Made by a program: the position numbers and the translations under genes. 59,549 bases of DNA from a virus. The notes beneath the pieces were generated by a model, which saw nothing but the letters and a program-made list of their open reading frames with translations, was not told the origin of the DNA and made no database searches. The stretch is taken from positions 1 through 59,549 of IMG/VR virus record IMGVR_UViG_3300042465_001115; one strand, given 5' to 3'. Of this stretch, positions 14,601-21,780 are shown in pieces. The stretch's first letter is position 1. Every line of letters starts with the position of its first letter.

Positions 14601-17079
14601 CGTTGCCGTTCTCCCAGACCGTACCGTAGACGACCAAGCGCCCACGATATTCCTCCACCCGGTCAACCACCACCTTCTGGCGACCACGGGTCGGGTTAGC
14701 CTTGGTGATGTTGTCATTGAATGTGAGCACATCCCCCTTCTGGGGAAGATTCTGGAGCTTGACAGCAGCTTGCCCAACAACAGCGCGAACAGTATCTGCA
14801 ACGCTTGGGGCCTCCTTCACTTCGACAGCAACGACCTTGGCACCACGCTTGAGTCCACGAGCACCAGCAGTCTTCTTCGCAGGTGCAGGAGTGGGTGCAG
14901 CAGCAACCTTCCTCTTGACACCCGCAGACTTGAGCGCGGGCAGCGAGGGCTCCCCTTCGGCGGTGAACATCGGCAGTTGCAGCGTTGCCTGCCGGATACC
15001 ACGGTCGGGCTGCGCAGCCGGAGCGGGCTGCATCTTGCGCCCACGGCGCAACTGCCCTGCCTTCGGCGGAACCGGAGCCTGACGGCGCGTGAACAGCGGC
15101 AACTGCCTCGGCTGACGGGGGGTGATGGGCACCATCGGCAGGGCCGGTGCGGGCGCAGGACGCTGCGCTTCCGCCATGATGTCGAGTTGCCGCTGGTTCG
15201 CAGCCTGGATAGCCATGCGCTCCAAGTCCGCTTCACGCTGCGCAGCCTCCTGTGCCTGCCGCTGGGCAAGGATCTGCTCCTCCTGGCGACGACGCATTGC
15301 ACGCTGCAACGCATTGCCCACAGCCGTGGGCGCAGTAGCCTCAGGTGCAGGCGGAGCGAACTGAAGCTGTCCTTGCGCGGCAGCTTCTTGCGGGGATAGA
15401 CCAGTGGGTGCCACAGCACCGGGCACAGGCGGAACTCCGGGCTGCATCCGGGTTGCCAGTTCCTGTGCCGAGATGGTGCCACCGAAGACATCGAGCACGC
15501 CCTGCGTGCCGGGAGCGCCAGGGGGCACGTTGCCCGCCTGACGCAGCATCTGGTCTGGGTATGCCTGCCCTTCTGGGGTGACCATCATCACCGTACCGCC
15601 GACAGGCGTAACGGCTGGCGTGGGTCCAGGGAGAAGCGGTATGGCAGGGGACCCAATACCAACGGGAGGAGTCGGAGGCGTGGGAGCGCCGGGAGGCCAA
15701 GGCGTCCCAGAAGGGGGCATCGGTCCAGGCTGGATCGGAGCGAGCGCAGTACCGGGTGTGGGCGGCACAGGAGGCGGCGGCTCCGTAGTCGACCCAGGGT
15801 CGAGCAGGTTCTCTGCCTTGCGTCCACGCAGGTTAGCCACAGCACCGATGGGACCGCCGACACCGAAGCCTGCGGCGAACGAGTTGATCAGGCGCTTCTG
15901 CGCTTCGTCGGACGTGAGGGACTGTCCGGAGATACCCAGTAGGAGCGCCTCCTGCCCAAGCTCCGTGGAGCCTTCGGCAGTACCACCTACAGCCCCGCCA
16001 ATCGTCCCACGCTTCAGAAGCTCACCTGCACGGGCGCGCAGTGGGGTACCGGGGGTGATCGCACGAGGAGCACCAAGCCCGCTGAGCACTCGGCTTGCAA
16101 GCAGGAACTCAGGCAGAGTCTCTATCGCCGCATATGGGATCGACCCAGCCAGAGCCTTCAGCCGCGCATCGACATCGTCAGCATTGGCCCCCTGGTCCCG
16201 CAGTTCGCCGTAGATGTCAGCCGCACCCGTGGCAAGGTTCTGTGTGTACGACGCAGCCGTGGCACCAGCAATGCCAGCAGCTTCGCGCAGCAACTTGTTC
16301 TCGGTAGCCGTGAGCGCCTCACCGGCCGCTCGCTTGCGTGCTGCCGCCATCACAGACTGCTTGAACGCAGACTTTCCAGCGAGACCAGCGAGGGCTGCGC
16401 CTGCACCAGCGAGTGGGTTGCCGCCTACTGCCGTACCAGCAGCGAAGCCACCGAGACCAACGGCCACGGACTCCAGCAGGTTGGGTCCCTGCTGCGCGAG
16501 GTTGGCAACGAACCAGTCGAGCACACCTCGGTTGGGCTCCCCGATGTCCGTGAACTGCCGCTCGAACGGAGAGGTCTTGGCGAGATCGGCTTCCTGTTGA
16601 GCGACGATGCGCCCACCAGTTTCTTCAGCACCGGCAAGCTGCAAGCCCCGGCCCGCCAGGGCCTGCATGGCGTCAACACCACGCCCGAAGTTCTTCTTTG
16701 CCAGCCGCCACAGACTGGGATTGCGGATCGACTCCAGGTACTGCCCATACGCCTGCGCGTCCAGGGGCACCCAATCCCCCGAAGACGGCAAGCCCGTGCC
16801 GGGGGCAGACAGGAGCTTTTCGGACTCCAGTGCACTCGCAGCGTCGTCGGCATCGAACACAATGCCTTGCACGAACACCTTGTTGGACGACGGGCTGACG
16901 GCGATGGAAACCGGTGCCTGCGCCGTAGGCATCGTGAACTGACTGCGTCCACCAAGGCGCTCACCCATCACGGCAAGATCCGCAGTGGACGGACCAAGTC
17001 CTGCCAACCCGGAACCCATAGGGCCGACAGGTGCAAACGGATCGGCGGGCTGTCCTAGGGTCAGTCCTGCGGTAGCCAT
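8620..17079 (-). CDS. Giant 2819-residue polyvalent virion protein, probably ejected
   Basis: This is the largest gene, about 14% of the genome. Visible parts in order: a Gly/Ala hydrophobic region (about 200-235); a long Pro-rich linker (about 430-490); a coiled coil (about 590-640); Lys/Ala-rich linkers; HETMGH (1496-1501), an HExxGH motif like the zincin-type domain in large phage polyvalent proteins; long helical regions; and a hydrophobic stretch near 2505-2530. Being last in the virion arm, after the transglycosylase and internal-protein genes, it resembles the huge ejected proteins of N4-, Bcep22- and LUZ24-type podoviruses. I found no RNA polymerase motifs. Which segments are enzymes is unknown. 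Confidence 0.8.
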   Translation of the reverse strand: MATAGLTLGQPADPFAPVGPMGSGLAGLGPSTADLAVMGERLGGRSQFTMPTAQAPVSIAVSPSSNKVFVQGIVFDADDAASALESEKLLSAPGTGLPSSGDWVPLDAQAYGQYLESIRNPSLWRLAKKNFGRGVDAMQALAGRGLQLAGAEETGGRIVAQQEADLAKTSPFERQFTDIGEPNRGVLDWFVANLAQQGPNLLESVAVGLGGFAAGTAVGGNPLAGAGAALAGLAGKSAFKQSVMAAARKRAAGEALTATENKLLREAAGIAGATAASYTQNLATGAADIYGELRDQGANADDVDARLKALAGSIPYAAIETLPEFLLASRVLSGLGAPRAITPGTPLRARAGELLKRGTIGGAVGGTAEGSTELGQEALLLGISGQSLTSDEAQKRLINSFAAGFGVGGPIGAVANLRGRKAENLLDPGSTTEPPPPVPPTPGTALAPIQPGPMPPSGTPWPPGAPTPPTPPVGIGSPAIPLLPGPTPAVTPVGGTVMMVTPEGQAYPDQMLRQAGNVPPGAPGTQGVLDVFGGTISAQELATRMQPGVPPVPGAVAPTGLSPQEAAAQGQLQFAPPAPEATAPTAVGNALQRAMRRRQEEQILAQRQAQEAAQREADLERMAIQAANQRQLDIMAEAQRPAPAPALPMVPITPRQPRQLPLFTRRQAPVPPKAGQLRRGRKMQPAPAAQPDRGIRQATLQLPMFTAEGEPSLPALKSAGVKRKVAAAPTPAPAKKTAGARGLKRGAKVVAVEVKEAPSVADTVRAVVGQAAVKLQNLPQKGDVLTFNDNITKANPTRGRQKVVVDRVEEYRGRLVVYGTVWENGNDVTTGIMEAVEFLDPNGEVYKTEYRNTGLDRFFLSNFKETQKLANELSPISQGEPRAVQKPSAAPVPPQPAAKTRAGVGKKVPSEEKAAGKGAALKRGKKEEVAPKKAPAPKKEPAPPKAEGAAAPAPQMKAAAFRSRKTGEVVETGPVHNRYKLPGGYASDLKEWEAGFVDTRGNFYNREEAARAIGADKKELRTEDFGVLTGLQPPAPAPTETAEERWAGMEDMPFTDLPAELQTRWRDAVAKNQATGELAAQIVADAEAEVTAEPTDALGDAINTVDEAVTAKVTPEVREALRLISEYAFFTTEDTNTRALVERARAWLGNTTLSESQRAALDDVVLAQVNETMRLEAVYTRGANKGTPKPWFSYASSRGMLFNIRSTLSGLSLEQAKDLVAAGKLKLSNLPADTQRKLGDVAAPATVGSTPGNVSKSESTVYRAAHTPQSMLGLLIDNLISRVSEITRLNQKVRVARGIEFTSLADAARTLYAQVSAEGRKYIVRGYPLSDYFTADGEPKIIKSAGRYIIGTQQLTPTQQAALEKAQRDEAAALAAEEAAARLDPSRRLYDQYDDANGAAFRDDGTPITKNVPVGRIRLLVKGFLSKLMRKPTVHIYANAADLKARNPELYRRAAAAREQGDFGTIKAVGYSFGKEVIVFSDFVRTEQQLRFVLAHETMGHFGFRAVIPGKELDAILERIYDADADVQSAVEAMMSVQGMSKLEAIEEYVADNAAVLDTSLIARIWNTLKNFLNKLGLKFQDDEARYLVNLARKYVRRGEGGNFFNARAVAEDIQLMESDRGTGMYARAGYGDALERAFAVGNGAKRFGGSSGLLGAMEAFGKRAFGKREDVPGTVARVLEHVQTLSNKARRSFGLSEIYRLLENQQQYARQLLSKYSRMTTLTHTPTVFGYGGGVTEEEKLQAGELLAHAALLRSKQATDDIIKSFDDLVYVDAMGNIQLDTKVRDQLEKRGMVSAEEFRNGFDIEYDDGKDNISKVRFQRDIDENSNVWKIYEEQRAAVNEAAIDLMLSNYEASQTEAKRVIGDLNARRRGANAFTEQDLAAIRKVAERYRNMRFDGADVASAAVNLNKRAAKESEDFLIAFGRALFNDDVLAAWMGDPRITGDMKRDFEQFQGAEYDDVRAALPGLRAKFSGSKDANEQQSFRVQKAVRDIFLFDLQAQNADYYAKRTILGAYVPFTRRGTEQVRLVAYDKRGNPVPLSENVRSILPYFQFESRSEATAAAEELETTFGGDNEWTLYDEDGAEVTVSLRPEVSRVRQSPDLTEAVNFNEFVYVLNRLNVNLAPEVRERIITTLTSQNSRARKNLQRSGTPGWDKDVVRSVSEHLETSAHVSAKKLYRNRLDDILLNNDNWFGDPERLQALQDAVDNAATDGERARAQREYDQYAHMYRYMASSAGKKTVKVAGEEVPTLGRGEDYREYAKEVLRWYSDTSNITDSTEDLFGEAGSRLKLVTVLMQLGGSVASAALNLISIPTHSLPYLASYNPARGFGGGYGMAKAANALWKALRDVRSPKLAEAEDFDKIMRDGTWAQYGLTEDEAQFLFAQTEQGTLQAAQFNALVGTARGKVFSNKAQAAVKLWMSMFSYTEQLNRRATALAAYRMEKDRALAQGLSEEQAIAEAAEAARTAVNTAQGEYAMFNRPTMARGPVLQYVFVYKQFAIITVELLRNMPKDGQLMMLGFLLLLSGLKGLPFAEDLMDIVDTIAQMLGLPMASVEKAAAEWIDSVAPGVSPYVMKGVLDKMTGATVSTRVGMGDLLPLTGAFRAGASPIQELQDFAGPVVGGMAGLVGTAASLTQYGAEVIGLRPDTTSLTGILRNAPLAAVRAFADGYAYMEDGRITNAKGQVVTADVGAHTVIARMMGFYPAIATEQNDIVRLSKYVAEYSKAVKTDFVQAYVKAKLDGDAERMAQIRADVDAWNVSAKGTGLEITQFARSANRAALEAERPTALRYLKSAPKNVRPETLEMLRLNGIDPQELTQP

Positions 17080-17082
17080 GAG

Positions 17083-18981
17083 TTATCCCCTGGGTTTCGT
17101 TCCACCGTATGTCGGCAACCCTGCAATCGGATACGCAGCGTTGGACTGTACCTTGACCCCATCGATCTCAATAGTCTTGCCGGTCGGATTGAACAGGTAA
17201 GGCACAGCGCCGTAGCCGGGAGGAGTGATGATGAGTGTGCCGTCACCAGCACCTGTCGGTTTCACATCGTACCGCGATTGCTTCATGGTCTCCAGGGCCA
17301 TGTTGATGTCACCGTTCGTACGGGCCACAGCGATCTCGCGGATCATCTTGGCAAGTTCACCGGCATTGGCCTCGGCCTGCTTGAGCATGGACTCGAACTG
17401 CTTCATGCCCGCAGCGGCGGCAGCCTCTGCCTTCTGCTTGCGGAACGCCACGTCGAACGAGGACCGCGCCCGGTCGGTGACATCGGTCTGACTCACACCC
17501 TCCATGATGCGCTGACCATCCACGAACAGGTCGAACAATCCGTCGGAGCGCGGCTGCACGCCGACCGGGGATCCGAAGTACTGTGACCACACAGCCATGA
17601 GGCGACGGGGATCACCAACGGTGGAGAACTCCTGGATGCCCTGCATACCTTGCAGGTACATCATCCCATTGTCCATCTCCATGACCTTGGCGCGGGCCTC
17701 CATGTACTGAGCCCCCATGCCTGCGTCCCGATATAGCCGTGCCAGCCGTGCCATCTCCTCACGCTGCTGCATTGCCATCCGCATGTCCTGCGTGATGGCG
17801 TTGGGGTCGCGCAGGTACGTCGTGGAGGTCTTGAGCTTCGGAGCCGTGATCGTGATGGAAGGCGGCTCAGCCTGTGCGACAGCCGGAGCAGGTGCAGCAG
17901 GTGCAGCAGGTGCAGCAGCGGCAACCGTCGCACCCGGCTGTAGGAGAGCGCGAACCTTGGGGATATAGGCTCGTGTCTCGGGGGGCATGGCAGTCATGCC
18001 CTGCCTACGGACGTTGCCGATCCCCCAGTTGTACCCGGCTAGAGCCTGATCGAGATCGCCTCCTGTCATACGGAGGAGGTCAGCCAACATGCGTGCGGCA
18101 CCGCTCGCTTCCGATGCGAGGTCGTTCACCTTCACACCGTACTGAGCCGCTGTATCAGGCATGAACTGGAAGTAGCCCTGAGCGCCTGCGGGGGATGTGA
18201 GACCTGGGCGACCACCAGATTCGACCGACATCACAGCGTTCAACAAGCCCTGCGGCAGACCATTCTGCTGCTCCAAGGAGGCGAACATGCTGGCCGTCTG
18301 TGGAGAGACGGAGGATGCAGCAGGCGCGGCAGGAGCCGCAGTGGGGGCAGCAGGTGCGGGCGCAGCAGGGGCGGCAGGAGCAGGGGGCGGCACCAACCGC
18401 TCAAGCCCTTGCATAGCAGCCGTAAGCTGCTCGGTCTCACGCGCAACAAGCGCACGCTGGTTCGCCACCATGCGGGCAGGCGCGTTCGGTGTGCTCAGCA
18501 GCCGATCCAGCCCGATCTGTGCGTCACGCAGGCGCATGGCCCGCATACGGTAGTTCTCCTGCGCGTTGCGCATGAGTCGGTCGTCACCAGGGCGCAACAG
18601 GACTGGCGTGATAGGAGCCGGAGCAGGGCCTACGAACGTACCTCGACCGCCACCTACGGGCGGGTATTCGACATTGGCCTCCATGAACGCGGCCTGTTCC
18701 CGCGACATGGGTTGCGCAAGTCCTGGAGCGGCAGGAGCCGGAGCGGGCGATGGAGGGGCGATCTGCCGAGTGGGCATGATCGGCATGCCACTGGCGTCGA
18801 CAAAGGACGGAGCCACGGCCTCCGGCACCTGCTGTTGTCCCTGTCGCAGCAACTCCAGCCTGTTGCGCTCTTCGATGGCAAGTTGGTTCTGCCGTGCAAC
18901 ACGCTCAGCCTCTTCGGCCTGCCGCATCGAAGTAGCGGCAACCCCGGCACCGCCGAGGAGTCGTCCAAGACTCAGAGCCAT
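17083..18981 (-). CDS. Internal virion protein with lytic transglycosylase (SLT) domain
   Basis: This 632-residue protein has a central SLT fold. The catalytic glutamate is Glu254 in MSVESGGRPG, followed by SPAGAQGYFQFMPDTA and ALAGYNWGIGNV, the usual goose-lysozyme-like signatures. An alanine/proline-rich linker precedes it. The C-terminal half is largely helical, with a coiled coil near 520-570. In podoviruses such proteins (compare T7 gp16) are ejected and open the peptidoglycan for DNA entry, as opposed to final lysis. It ends 3 bases before the giant gene start, and both probably belong to the ejection complex. Confidence 0.85.
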   Translation of the reverse strand: MALSLGRLLGGAGVAATSMRQAEEAERVARQNQLAIEERNRLELLRQGQQQVPEAVAPSFVDASGMPIMPTRQIAPPSPAPAPAAPGLAQPMSREQAAFMEANVEYPPVGGGRGTFVGPAPAPITPVLLRPGDDRLMRNAQENYRMRAMRLRDAQIGLDRLLSTPNAPARMVANQRALVARETEQLTAAMQGLERLVPPPAPAAPAAPAPAAPTAAPAAPAASSVSPQTASMFASLEQQNGLPQGLLNAVMSVESGGRPGLTSPAGAQGYFQFMPDTAAQYGVKVNDLASEASGAARMLADLLRMTGGDLDQALAGYNWGIGNVRRQGMTAMPPETRAYIPKVRALLQPGATVAAAAPAAPAAPAPAVAQAEPPSITITAPKLKTSTTYLRDPNAITQDMRMAMQQREEMARLARLYRDAGMGAQYMEARAKVMEMDNGMMYLQGMQGIQEFSTVGDPRRLMAVWSQYFGSPVGVQPRSDGLFDLFVDGQRIMEGVSQTDVTDRARSSFDVAFRKQKAEAAAAAGMKQFESMLKQAEANAGELAKMIREIAVARTNGDINMALETMKQSRYDVKPTGAGDGTLIITPPGYGAVPYLFNPTGKTIEIDGVKVQSNAAYPIAGLPTYGGTKPRG

Positions 18982-18990
18982 GATCTCTCC

Positions 18991-20241
18991 TCAACCACCA
19001 GGGGGTCGAAGCCCCGGCGACTTAGACTGGCTACCACCAGTCAGCGATCCGAACAGGGATCCGATGTCCTGTTCCCGCTGGCGGCGACGGCGCTCTTCCG
19101 TGTCATATGCACCACGGATACCCTCGTACCCGGAGGTCATGCTCATCGGCCCTGGCAGTGCGGCCAGCCCAGCCTGTAGCGTACCAATGCGCCCCTGGAC
19201 ACCAGTCTGGTACCCCACGTCGAACTGCGTACCCACATTGCGACCAGTGGCAATGTCGTACCGCCGCGCTTCCGCAGCCGCACGGTCACCCCGGAGTCCA
19301 CGCAGGCCCGCCTGCTTGGCGACAGCACCAGCCACCTGTGCCTTACGGGCACGTTGCAGACCGAAGTACTCGGGGTCGAAGTACTTGGACTCACCGATGA
19401 GACCCTGTGCCGCCTCCAGGCGTTGGTTGAACAACGCCGTGTTCGTCTCACGCAGTTGCCGCAGTTCCTGCGTCTGCTCGTTCAGGAGTCGCTGCTCCTC
19501 AGGAGACAGTCCCTGCCCCGCCAGGGCGGAACCCGCAAGGGCACCAGCCGCACGCAGCGTCAGGTCAGCCAGGGCCTTGGGGTCCTTGAACCGACCGGCG
19601 ATCTCCCCTGGGATGCGCTGTACGGCTTCCGTGAAGGTCCTTGGGGCACCAGTGGTGGTGACCCCTGCTGCGGGAGCCTGCGATGCAAGCATGGGCTGCG
19701 TTCCACCAGCCGTCATGACCGGAGCAGGCGTGCCGGTAGTAGGGGGCATCCTAAGTCCTTGTCCGGCTTCCATAGCTGCCGTATCGAAGGACGGAACACC
19801 GGACGCCATCCCTTCTCCGAGGAATGCTCCCTGAGTCATCAGAGGAGCCGCCGCTGGTGTCGCAGTCGGCAAAGTCAGCCCTGCGGAAGTAGCTGCCGCG
19901 TCAAAGGATGGAACACCAGACGCCACCCCTTCCCCAAGGAACGCACCTTGCGGATTCGAAGCAATAGTCGACTGCATCGACGAGCTTACTGTACCCGGTG
20001 CGTTGAAATACCCCCCTAGGCCACCGCCGATGCCCCCTGTTAACGCCGCTCGTTCGACGTTCCCTCCTAGGGCTGCGGCTGTGGCTGCGTTGATGCCTGC
20101 ACCGACAAGGGCGGAGGTGGCGGTAGTTCCGATAGTGCCGACGACGCCTGCCAGTGCGGCAGAGCCTGCGATCATAGGCGCAACGAATGGAATCGCAACA
20201 GCGACACCCACCATCACGACAGTCTTGAGAGCTTTGCTCAT
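18991..20241 (-). CDS. Internal core protein with hydrophobic N-terminus and internal repeat
   Basis: This 416-residue protein starts with a long Gly/Ala-rich hydrophobic region (residues 8-75) of GxxxG character that could insert in or span a membrane. Two near-identical 20-residue copies follow (98-117 and 137-156, QGAFLGEG-ASGVPSFD). The C-terminal half is helical and heptad-rich, with an Arg-rich end. Size and position resemble the T7 gp14 type internal proteins that form the outer-membrane part of the ejection tunnel. That comparison rests on context, not on a motif. It overlaps the upstream gene by an ATGA. Confidence 0.6.
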   Translation of the reverse strand: MSKALKTVVMVGVAVAIPFVAPMIAGSAALAGVVGTIGTTATSALVGAGINAATAAALGGNVERAALTGGIGGGLGGYFNAPGTVSSSMQSTIASNPQGAFLGEGVASGVPSFDAAATSAGLTLPTATPAAAPLMTQGAFLGEGMASGVPSFDTAAMEAGQGLRMPPTTGTPAPVMTAGGTQPMLASQAPAAGVTTTGAPRTFTEAVQRIPGEIAGRFKDPKALADLTLRAAGALAGSALAGQGLSPEEQRLLNEQTQELRQLRETNTALFNQRLEAAQGLIGESKYFDPEYFGLQRARKAQVAGAVAKQAGLRGLRGDRAAAEARRYDIATGRNVGTQFDVGYQTGVQGRIGTLQAGLAALPGPMSMTSGYEGIRGAYDTEERRRRQREQDIGSLFGSLTGGSQSKSPGLRPPGG

Positions 20242-20663
20242 AGCGACATCCTTACGTACGAGCAGGACTTGTTGAAGCCGAACTTGCTGCGGTAGATGCG
20301 GGCAAGGCGATCAGGAGCGTAGGCATCGAGGAACTGTACACCGTTGGCACGAAGCCAATCCAGGATCGTATCCCAGTACGCAGCCTTGAACTTCATGAGG
20401 TTGCGCCCTGCCAGGGCGATCACGTCTGCGCCCTTGCGACCGTTGGTCATGTTGAACTGCAACGCCACGATGCAGGCAGGGTCAGCGCCCTCGAAGCCCA
20501 CGAACACAACGGCCATGTCAGTTTGTGTAAGGACGTATACGTCGCCTGCTTCGAGTTCGTCCTTGGCGATCTCGTTGCCCTCACACGCCGCAGTGAGCAG
20601 CGGTTCCAGCACAGGCCACAACTCGGTGACCCGTGCGGGTGTGAGCATCTCGATCTGCATCAT
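20238..20663 (-). CDS. GNAT-like internal virion protein (T7 gp13-like)
   Basis: This 141-residue protein has an alternating strand-helix pattern typical of acetyltransferase-fold proteins (MAVVFVGFEG, GADVIALAGRNLMKF, ARIYRSKFGFNKSCSYVRM). The final segment, a RIYRSKFGF turn followed by a strand, is characteristic of the fold. The acetyl-CoA loop is not convincing, so it may be structural. T7 gp13 and homologues have this size and place next to core proteins. It starts at 20663 (ATGATG), overlapping the previous stop. Confidence 0.65.
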   Translation of the reverse strand: MMQIEMLTPARVTELWPVLEPLLTAACEGNEIAKDELEAGDVYVLTQTDMAVVFVGFEGADPACIVALQFNMTNGRKGADVIALAGRNLMKFKAAYWDTILDWLRANGVQFLDAYAPDRLARIYRSKFGFNKSCSYVRMSL

Positions 20664-21427
20664 GCCATCTGGTCCTTACCAATCATGCGGTCGAAGAAGG
20701 CGGTCCCCTTTTCACGGACGATGTGTTCGGGGATGACGTATTCTCCCGTATGCAGCATGGCAAGTACAGGCTTGCTGTCAGGATTCTTCATCGCCCCGCC
20801 TTCCTTCATGGTGGGGATGGGGGCTTCGAGTTCGTACTCATCGCCCTCTTCGTCCTCCTGCTCCATGCCGCCCATGCCACCGCCCATCTGTCGCTGAACT
20901 GCACGCCCCACCAGGAGCAGGATGAACACCAGCCCCTCGTCGTACTGCGGGGGTAGGTCCTGCTCGGTGGCGATGCCCTGCTGGATGGCGAACTTGCGCA
21001 CGTAGGGGTACATCTCCGGATTCTGCGCAGCGACCGTTGCCAACTGGACAACAGTGTTGAGTTCCTGTGGGGTCAACTGTCCGGTCTGCATGACCTCTGC
21101 GATGGCCTGCTGCATCATCTGCACCTGCTCCGGGTGCTGGCTGGCGAACTGGTTGATCTGCATCTCCAGCATCTGCCCATCCATCGGGGCACCGGACTGC
21201 ATCTGCGGGTTCAGCCCTGCCATCGTGGGCTCCACGGAGCCTCCCTCCTGGAACTGCGGCATGAACGTAGACTGCGCAGGCATGGCCGTGTTCAGTCCGA
21301 CGGGAGTCATCGGAGCCTGGGCGGCCATGTCGGGCGTCTGGGTGGAGGACATCGACATGAGACTGGCCAGCGCGGGCGGCAGATCCAGCGATGTGGTCGA
21401 CGCGGGGGTGGGGGAGAGGAAGTTCAT
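20660..21427 (-). CDS. Structural protein with EGG and HTGEYVIP motifs
   Basis: This 255-residue protein starts at the ATG at 21427, three bases after the upstream stop; an in-frame GTG at 21433 is less likely. It has a Met/Gln-rich helical middle, a possible hydrophobic segment (EGLVFILLLVGRAV), an acidic stretch and a C-terminal AMLHTGEYVIPEHIV. The pairing of EGG turns with T-P/H-GE-V-IP is recurrent in phage tail and core proteins of unknown detail. It lies between the nozzle gene and the internal proteins, so it is probably a virion component. Confidence 0.6.
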   Translation of the reverse strand: MNFLSPTPASTTSLDLPPALASLMSMSSTQTPDMAAQAPMTPVGLNTAMPAQSTFMPQFQEGGSVEPTMAGLNPQMQSGAPMDGQMLEMQINQFASQHPEQVQMMQQAIAEVMQTGQLTPQELNTVVQLATVAAQNPEMYPYVRKFAIQQGIATEQDLPPQYDEGLVFILLLVGRAVQRQMGGGMGGMEQEDEEGDEYELEAPIPTMKEGGAMKNPDSKPVLAMLHTGEYVIPEHIVREKGTAFFDRMIGKDQMA

Positions 21428-21429
21428 GA

Positions 21430-21780
21430 TCACGCCTTCAGTTGTGCGATGAGCGAGTTGACCGTAGCCCGCAGGGACGCCACGTCGTTGGCGAGGGTCT
21501 GCACGTTGGAGAGAAGCTGGTTGTAGTCGTCAAGCGCCGGAACGCTCACACCGCTGATGGTAAACCCCACCCCCTGCGCAGTCACGGTCGTCATGTTCTG
21601 CGCAGCCGGGGCAGACACAGTGATCTGTGCCTTGGTGACCGCACGCAGTGCACCACCCGACCGAGCGCCCGTCAGCAGTTCGACGTTCTCCTTGAGCGCG
21701 TTGAGCGTGGAGTACTGCCAGTTGTTGAGGTCACTCAGTGGGATGTTGGGGACCGCAGCGAAGTTGGGCAGACGCGCCAT
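21430..21780 (-). CDS. Small structural protein with C-terminal coiled coil
   Basis: This 116-residue protein has a short N-terminal segment (PNFAAVPNIPLSDLNNWQ), a middle with alternating small and hydrophobic residues, and a heptad-type C-terminus (LLSNVQTLANDVASLRATVNSLIAQL) that could trimerise. Its start shares one base with the stop of the nozzle-like gene upstream (TGATG), implying coupled expression. It is probably a tail accessory or fibre-attachment protein. Confidence 0.55.
   Translation of the reverse strand: MARLPNFAAVPNIPLSDLNNWQYSTLNALKENVELLTGARSGGALRAVTKAQITVSAPAAQNMTTVTAQGVGFTISGVSVPALDDYNQLLSNVQTLANDVASLRATVNSLIAQLKA

Noticed and set aside
8620-17079. Giant protein as an N4-type virion RNA polymerase
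   Set aside because: Its size and place fit, but I saw no RNA polymerase motifs; the recognisable parts are linkers, coiled coils and a zincin-like motif.
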